A stretch of 64,000 bases of DNA from CAWJTN01 sp963845895 (GTDB taxonomy: Bacteria; Patescibacteriota; Microgenomatia; UBA1406; GWC2-37-13): contig CAWJTN010000001.1 of the NCBI GenBank assembly GCA_963845895.1, positions 744,001-808,000 of the forward strand, written 5' to 3'. Of this stretch, positions 59,341 through 64,000 are shown in pieces (positions within the stretch are counted from its first letter, which is position 1; the number at the start of each line of letters is the position of its first letter). Made by a program: the position numbers and the translations under genes. A model generated the notes under the pieces. It did not search any database. It had not been told where the DNA came from and worked only from the letters and a program-made list of their open reading frames with translations.

Positions 59341-62334
59341 ATGATCAAGAAAGTTATTTTTCTTTTCTCTTTATTAGTTATTCTAACTTCTAGTTTCTTT
59401 TTTCTATCTTCTGTTCACGCCCAATCTCCAACAATATCAATCGGTAACGGTGATGCCAACGGAGATGGAGTAGTAAATTCAAAAGATTTACTTGCTGTTT
59501 TTCAAAACTACAACAAATCATTAGGAGTACCAACTGACCAATACAAGGATGGACTAATAAATATGTTAGATCTTTCAGTTGTCATCTCCTCAATCCTTAA
59601 TCCTTCTCCAACCCCTTTACCTCCAACAGTAACTAACATCCCAACCCCAACAGGTCCAACAGCAACTCCAGCTCCTATTGGAAGTGACTGGCCAATGGGC
59701 GGAGCCAATCCCCAGAGGACTTCTCATAACTCTGTTGAAGTATCGGGAAATCTTTCGGTTGAGTGGTATCACGTCATTGATCCCTACATCGATAACAAGA
59801 CTCAGGTTATTGCTACAGGAGGAAAATTATACCTTTCTACTTCTAAGGGACTGTATGCCTTTGATGCCACGAATGGTAACCAATTATGGGTTTGTGGAAC
59901 AGAGTTACCGTTAAGTAACTCTCCAACGGTTGCCACCATCAACGGCAAAAGCGTTGCCTATGCGGGTGGTTTAGACCACCGTATCCATGCGGTTGACACA
60001 AGTTCCGGTACAAACCTTTCAGGATACACATCTTATGAAGCCGGAGGGGGTTTTGAAGTTAACCCTCTGATTGTCAATAATGTTATCTATGCCGGCAACC
60101 GTGACGGCTACTTCTATGCTTTGGATGCGGTAACCGGCAACCTGAAATGGAAATATCAGACCGAAGGGCCAATCAGATTCTCGGCGGCCATGTCCAATGA
60201 CAACTCTACCGTCTATTTTGCCTCCAATGATTCCTATGCCTATGCCCTAAATACATCCAATGGCACTCTGAAGTGGAAATCGCAAAAACTTCCCGGGGCA
60301 GGCTTTGACCAATATTGGCCGGTCGTTTACACCGATCAGAGTTCGGGTAAGGATTATGTTATCTTCTCGGGTTCAAAGAAAGCTGCCTGGATTTGGTGGG
60401 ATGATTTCATGCCCTATCCAAATATGTACCATGAAGAGAATTATCAAATTAATGACCAATACGGAAGCATCTGTACGGCAATCAGTGGTGATAATCTCGA
60501 CTGTGCACACACGTCCAGCTACTTTGCCGGCAAACCCTACAAACGCCATTTCTTTGTGTTAAATGCTGCTACCGGTCAGGAGTTTACTAACCCTTATCCG
60601 CCGATTAACTGGGGCATTGTCACCAAAAACGGCAACAAACACCCTCCGGTTGTTGGTGCAGACAATCAGTTATATACAGGTATTGCTTATAACTATGGGG
60701 GTAATTCTGGCGCTAACGGTGGTATGGCTGCCTGGAAGTTTGGCACAAGCCAAATTACAAAATTAAGTAACTTTGCTGGGGCGGCTGATGAACCTTATGC
60801 CTTTTCTTCAGGAGGCAACTACATTTATTTTTTTGAAGGGGTCAATGGGGATGGAGGATACGCTGGCACGTTAGATATTACCAAAACTTCGGGGAGCAAT
60901 TATTCCGGCTGGCAGGATCCCAGAAGTGTGCCCAATGCTAGTGCTAAGTACACTAGCCTTAACCTGGCAGGAAAATTCGGCGGAAATAATGGAGTCTATC
61001 TTTATTTTGACGGTATCACCAATCAAACCCCCGTTCCCTACAACAATAAAATATATCTGATCAACGGTAACGTCCTTTTTGCTTTGAGTACTGCTGGAGG
61101 GGCCAAACAACTTCCGACCGCTACAGCACAAAACGCTCCGGCAGCCACGATCGATGTAACGGTTGCGGACTTACAGCAAAAACTGGCAACAGAAGTGCAA
61201 AAGATATTGTCAGCCGGACACCTGCGGCCGGGATTTATGGATTCGGGACTGGTGGGGGCATCTTTCGATAATCATAATTCCCCACTTATCCCCGGCAATC
61301 ACCTGAATGAATATTTCGCCACTCCCGGGGAAACACTCTCGACACTGGCTTCGACACTTCCTTACTTATCATCGTCTCTTCAGACTCAAGTGAAACAATA
61401 TTTACAAAGCGAAGAAACAAATTATCCGGTGGAAACCGACGCTCACATCGGTTGGAGGAACGGGGCCCAGCGGGAAGTTTATGATGACCCCCCGGAGATT
61501 TCCTCCGTGGCCAACAGGACTTTTGGCGACGGAAACGGGATTATCAATGGTATCTCCGTCAACGGTGACAATCTTTGGGTCGCCAGTGACCCCAGAACCA
61601 CAATTGTTCACTTCAGTAACTTAAACATCGGTTCATTCCTCCCCGACGCTTCCTATGGCGCCTGGAAATACGCGGTTGCCGAAGGATTTAACCAATCTCA
61701 AGTCCTGGCGCTATTTAACAACATGAAGGGCAAACTCCAGAAAGCCGGCTCCGGAAATGATATGACCGATGCCAACCTGATTGCTTATCCGTATATCCTG
61801 GATCAATACATTAATGGGTATCGTGGTTATCTGGAACTTGAGAAATTAGCTGGAGTAACAGCCGATATTACTCAAAGCAGTCAGTGGTGTGAGTTTGCTC
61901 GGTTGGTCTCTCTCAAGCTTAATAATTTCAACGAAAACACTCCTTTAGACAATAGTTGGAATAATAACAATGTATTGAACGTGGCTAGAAATTTTATGTA
62001 CATGACTCCGGAGTTGGCAAGTCTTATGATTAACGGATTCTCGACCAGCACCGGTTGCAACTATTCAGCCCCTTCTGTTTTAAGTAAGGTGCAAACAGCC
62101 ATATCTAACTATCAGATTCTTGAGCCATTCTGGTTTGTCAGCAAATACGACCGCACCTATGATGAGGGAATATTTCAACCTCTTTATGATATTCCGGCTT
62201 TATTCCAGACAAGGGCTTATGTTTTGCAACAACCGTTTTCTGAATTGGTCAAGTACCTTGATGAGCCCGCATTTTACCGAGGTGACCTCTTCTATATCCA
62301 AAATCTGGTAGCAGCTCTTCAAGCACCACAGTAG
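59341..62334 (+). CDS. Secreted dockerin plus PQQ-type beta-propeller protein 2
   Basis: 997 residues with the same plan as the gene at 51941. Signal peptide ending VHA-Q, dockerin (DANGDGVVNSKDL, DQYKDGLINMLDL, nearly the same residues as copy 1), Pro/Thr linker, propeller blades (GLYAFDATNGNQLWVCGTEL, FYALDAVTGNLKWKY, YALNTSNGTLKWKS) and the same unassigned C-terminal domain ending FYIQNLVAALQAPQ. TTTAAT lies 7 bases before the ATG. Confidence 0.8.
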   Translation: MIKKVIFLFSLLVILTSSFFFLSSVHAQSPTISIGNGDANGDGVVNSKDLLAVFQNYNKSLGVPTDQYKDGLINMLDLSVVISSILNPSPTPLPPTVTNIPTPTGPTATPAPIGSDWPMGGANPQRTSHNSVEVSGNLSVEWYHVIDPYIDNKTQVIATGGKLYLSTSKGLYAFDATNGNQLWVCGTELPLSNSPTVATINGKSVAYAGGLDHRIHAVDTSSGTNLSGYTSYEAGGGFEVNPLIVNNVIYAGNRDGYFYALDAVTGNLKWKYQTEGPIRFSAAMSNDNSTVYFASNDSYAYALNTSNGTLKWKSQKLPGAGFDQYWPVVYTDQSSGKDYVIFSGSKKAAWIWWDDFMPYPNMYHEENYQINDQYGSICTAISGDNLDCAHTSSYFAGKPYKRHFFVLNAATGQEFTNPYPPINWGIVTKNGNKHPPVVGADNQLYTGIAYNYGGNSGANGGMAAWKFGTSQITKLSNFAGAADEPYAFSSGGNYIYFFEGVNGDGGYAGTLDITKTSGSNYSGWQDPRSVPNASAKYTSLNLAGKFGGNNGVYLYFDGITNQTPVPYNNKIYLINGNVLFALSTAGGAKQLPTATAQNAPAATIDVTVADLQQKLATEVQKILSAGHLRPGFMDSGLVGASFDNHNSPLIPGNHLNEYFATPGETLSTLASTLPYLSSSLQTQVKQYLQSEETNYPVETDAHIGWRNGAQREVYDDPPEISSVANRTFGDGNGIINGISVNGDNLWVASDPRTTIVHFSNLNIGSFLPDASYGAWKYAVAEGFNQSQVLALFNNMKGKLQKAGSGNDMTDANLIAYPYILDQYINGYRGYLELEKLAGVTADITQSSQWCEFARLVSLKLNNFNENTPLDNSWNNNNVLNVARNFMYMTPELASLMINGFSTSTGCNYSAPSVLSKVQTAISNYQILEPFWFVSKYDRTYDEGIFQPLYDIPALFQTRAYVLQQPFSELVKYLDEPAFYRGDLFYIQNLVAALQAPQ

Positions 62335-62389
62335 ATACATTATGCGAATAAATGCGAATCAACAAACACAGCGAATCATTGCGAATCTG
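62335..62389. repeat. GAATAAATTCGAAT-type repeat, copy 2
   Basis: ATACAT, GCGAATAAATGCGAATC, GCGAATCATTGCGAATC. Related to 51851-51898; it follows the stop of one PQQ gene and precedes the next. Confidence 0.55.
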
Positions 62390-62415
62390 TAAACTTAGTT
62401 TTATACTCTTTATTA

Positions 62416-64000
62416 ATGAAGAAATTTATTTTTCTTTTTTCATTCTTTATTATTCTTTCTTCACTATTAACTGTTTCTGCTCAAAGTCCAACTATAGTCA
62501 TAGGTAACGGTGATGCCAATGGAGATGGAGTAGTAAATTCAAAAGATTTACTTGCTGTTTTTCAAAATTACAACAAATCATTAGGATTACCAACTGATCA
62601 ATACGGAGATGGATTAGTTAATATGGTTGATCTTGGAGTTGTCATAAATTCAATCCTTAATCCTTCTCCAACGCCAACCAACATACCAACACCAACAGGA
62701 CCAACACCAACACCAGGACCAGTTGGCAGTGACTGGTCCATGGCTGCTGCTAATCCCCAAAGGACATCTCATAACTCTGTTGAGGTGTCAGGCAATCTTT
62801 CAGTTGAGTGGTACCGTCCGTTTGGTCCATACATCGACCAAAAAACACAAGTAATAGCCACAAATGGACAAATTTTTGTGTCAACCTCTAAAGGTCTTTA
62901 TGCCATTAATGCTTCAACTGGGACGCAACAATGGGTCTTTGGAACCGATATGCCTCTCGGCAACGCTCCAACAATTGCAACGGTAAATGGAAAATTAGTT
63001 GCTTATGTCGGGGGAATGGACCATAGACTCTATGCAGTTGATGTTGCAGCGAGTAATACGGCCGGTTCAGGCGTGCTCTTAGCAGGATTCACCCCTTATG
63101 AAGCCGGTGTTGGATATGAAACCAACCCCTTAGTAATTAATGATTCATTTACTAGTAATCAACCGGTGGTTTTTATTGGCAACCGTGACAGCAATTTCTA
63201 CGCTTTTAATGCGACAACCGGAGCCAAAATTTGGAGTTACACAACCGGTGGACCGATCAGATTTTCTGCTGCCTATAAAAATGGCGTTGTTTATTTCGGT
63301 GCCGATGACAATGTCGCCTATGCCTTAAACGTCACCGACGGCTCACTGAAATGGAAAACACCAACACCGGGGACAACCGGAGCCCTGCCCGGAGTGGGGT
63401 TCTCCACTTATTGGCCGGTTATCTATAACAATCCTGGAGACGGAAAGGACTACGTCATGTTTAGCGGATCAAAAAAGGCAACTTGGCTCTGGTTTGAGGA
63501 CACAAACTACTCTGTTAACTACAATTACGAAACATATTCAGACCCAAACAACATGTTCAACGGCAACAACGGATGCTCACTGGTAAGTGGTAATACGTAT
63601 AACTGTGCGATTATCTCGAACTATTTTGCCAACAAAAAAGATCAGCGGCATTTTTTCGTTTTTGACGCTTCAACCGGGTCAGAAATGAGTAATCCTTATC
63701 CGCCGGTCAATTGGGCTGGGGTGACCAGAGGAGGGAATAAGTTTCCGCCGATCGTTAGTGGAGATAACAAAGTCTACACGTTCATTGGTTTTAATAATGC
63801 CGGACCAAACTCGACGACCGGAACGCAGGGGTGGATTTCTGGATGGAATTTCGGAACAACTCAAACGACCAGAATTTACAATCCTTCGAGTGGCGCAGGG
63901 GATGAACCAGTCGCTTTTACTAGTGGCGGGAATTTAATTTATTGGGGCGAAGGCATTAATGCCGACACTTTCGGTACTGTGGACATTACTAAACCAGTGG
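62416..64000 (+). CDS. Secreted dockerin plus PQQ-type beta-propeller protein 3 (3' partial)
   Basis: Open from ATG 62416 to the window end (528 codons seen). Signal peptide MKKFIFLFSFFIILSS... ending VSA-Q, dockerin (DANGDGVVNSKDL, DQYGDGLVNMVDL), Pro/Thr linker, then propeller blades (GLYAINASTGTQQWVFGTDM, FYAFNATTGAKIWSY, AYALNVTDGSLKWKT). Closest to the gene at 59341. TATACT (62402-62407) lies 8 bases before the ATG, with no Shine-Dalgarno. The C-terminal domain is beyond the window. Confidence 0.8.
   Translation, partial: MKKFIFLFSFFIILSSLLTVSAQSPTIVIGNGDANGDGVVNSKDLLAVFQNYNKSLGLPTDQYGDGLVNMVDLGVVINSILNPSPTPTNIPTPTGPTPTPGPVGSDWSMAAANPQRTSHNSVEVSGNLSVEWYRPFGPYIDQKTQVIATNGQIFVSTSKGLYAINASTGTQQWVFGTDMPLGNAPTIATVNGKLVAYVGGMDHRLYAVDVAASNTAGSGVLLAGFTPYEAGVGYETNPLVINDSFTSNQPVVFIGNRDSNFYAFNATTGAKIWSYTTGGPIRFSAAYKNGVVYFGADDNVAYALNVTDGSLKWKTPTPGTTGALPGVGFSTYWPVIYNNPGDGKDYVMFSGSKKATWLWFEDTNYSVNYNYETYSDPNNMFNGNNGCSLVSGNTYNCAIISNYFANKKDQRHFFVFDASTGSEMSNPYPPVNWAGVTRGGNKFPPIVSGDNKVYTFIGFNNAGPNSTTGTQGWISGWNFGTTQTTRIYNPSSGAGDEPVAFTSGGNLIYWGEGINADTFGTVDITKPV

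Noticed and set aside
1..64000. tRNA or rRNA genes
   Set aside because: Reading through the gaps by eye I found no cloverleaf or rRNA-like stretch; a covariance search was not possible.
1..64000. TGA recoded as glycine (Absconditabacteria/Gracilibacteria code)
   Set aside because: TGA ends genes at sensible places (2235, 22717, 24099) and is absent inside long frames.

Overview
The window is AT-rich bacterial DNA read with the standard code (TGA is a stop, for example at 2233-2235). Its gene content points to an uncultivated Patescibacteria/CPR bacterium, probably of the Microgenomates type. The pointers are a PrgI / TraC-like / VirB4 / M23 secretion cluster, DUF2958, DUF3892 and DUF5678 small proteins, many polytopic GT-C glycosyltransferases, dockerin proteins with Pro/Thr linkers, and a giant Gly-Pro-Thr collagen-like protein. 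The lineage is inferred from gene families only; there is no rRNA or tRNA marker.

Layout. 1-3.7 kb: coupling ATPase (5' end outside the window), a replication-relaxation-like winged-helix protein and a DUF2958 protein. 4.2-8.1 kb: a two-domain GT2 enzyme and a GT-C-like membrane protein ending in LysM. 8.2-13.2 kb: a restriction/defence-like island made of an XRE regulator, a short leader peptide, an EcoRI-type adenine methyltransferase (frameshifted near its end), a DUF262-HNH nuclease, a DUF2130 predicted nuclease and, on the other strand, an HNH-like Cys/His protein. 13.2-14.5 kb: LexA with DUF3892, divergent from DUF5678. 14.7-20 kb: type IV secretion cluster (pilin, pilin-TrbL/VirB6 fusion, PrgI with a frameshift, TraC-like protein, VirB4 ATPase, M23 peptidase). 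20-25 kb: XRE, PLD-like and unknown proteins, DUF2127, M16 peptidase and prepilin peptidase, with palindromic repeats in and between genes. 25.5-35.4 kb: a membrane-tethered one-component regulator and the 2604-residue collagen-like protein. 35.4-50.9 kb: surface-glycan region (four GT-C enzymes, beta-lactamase-fold hydrolase, pentapeptide protein, an IS, two GT2s, a nucleotide-sugar epimerase, a PLP dehydratase-like enzyme, LytR_C proteins). 51.3-64 kb: ndk and five secreted dockerin proteins, the last cut by the window edge.

How the parts may work together (inference): the regulator at 25.5 kb and the collagen-like gene share the motif TTTACAAGT in their upstream regions, so the regulator may sense an external ligand through its Cache domain and control the collagen stalk and itself. 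The many GT-C/GT2 enzymes nearby could decorate the Thr-rich stalk, as GPT repeats are decorated in Bacillus BclA. Two of the dockerin enzymes end in a domain resembling the putative collagen-binding module Collagen_bind_2.

Two genome-wide habits stand out. First, many genes start 6-10 bases after a sigma70-like -10 box and have no Shine-Dalgarno, which implies leaderless mRNAs; operon-internal and T4SS genes keep Shine-Dalgarno sites. Second, several families of small palindromic repeats occur, some nested in each other and some inserted in frame inside genes (M16 peptidase, GT2), like Rickettsia palindromic elements.
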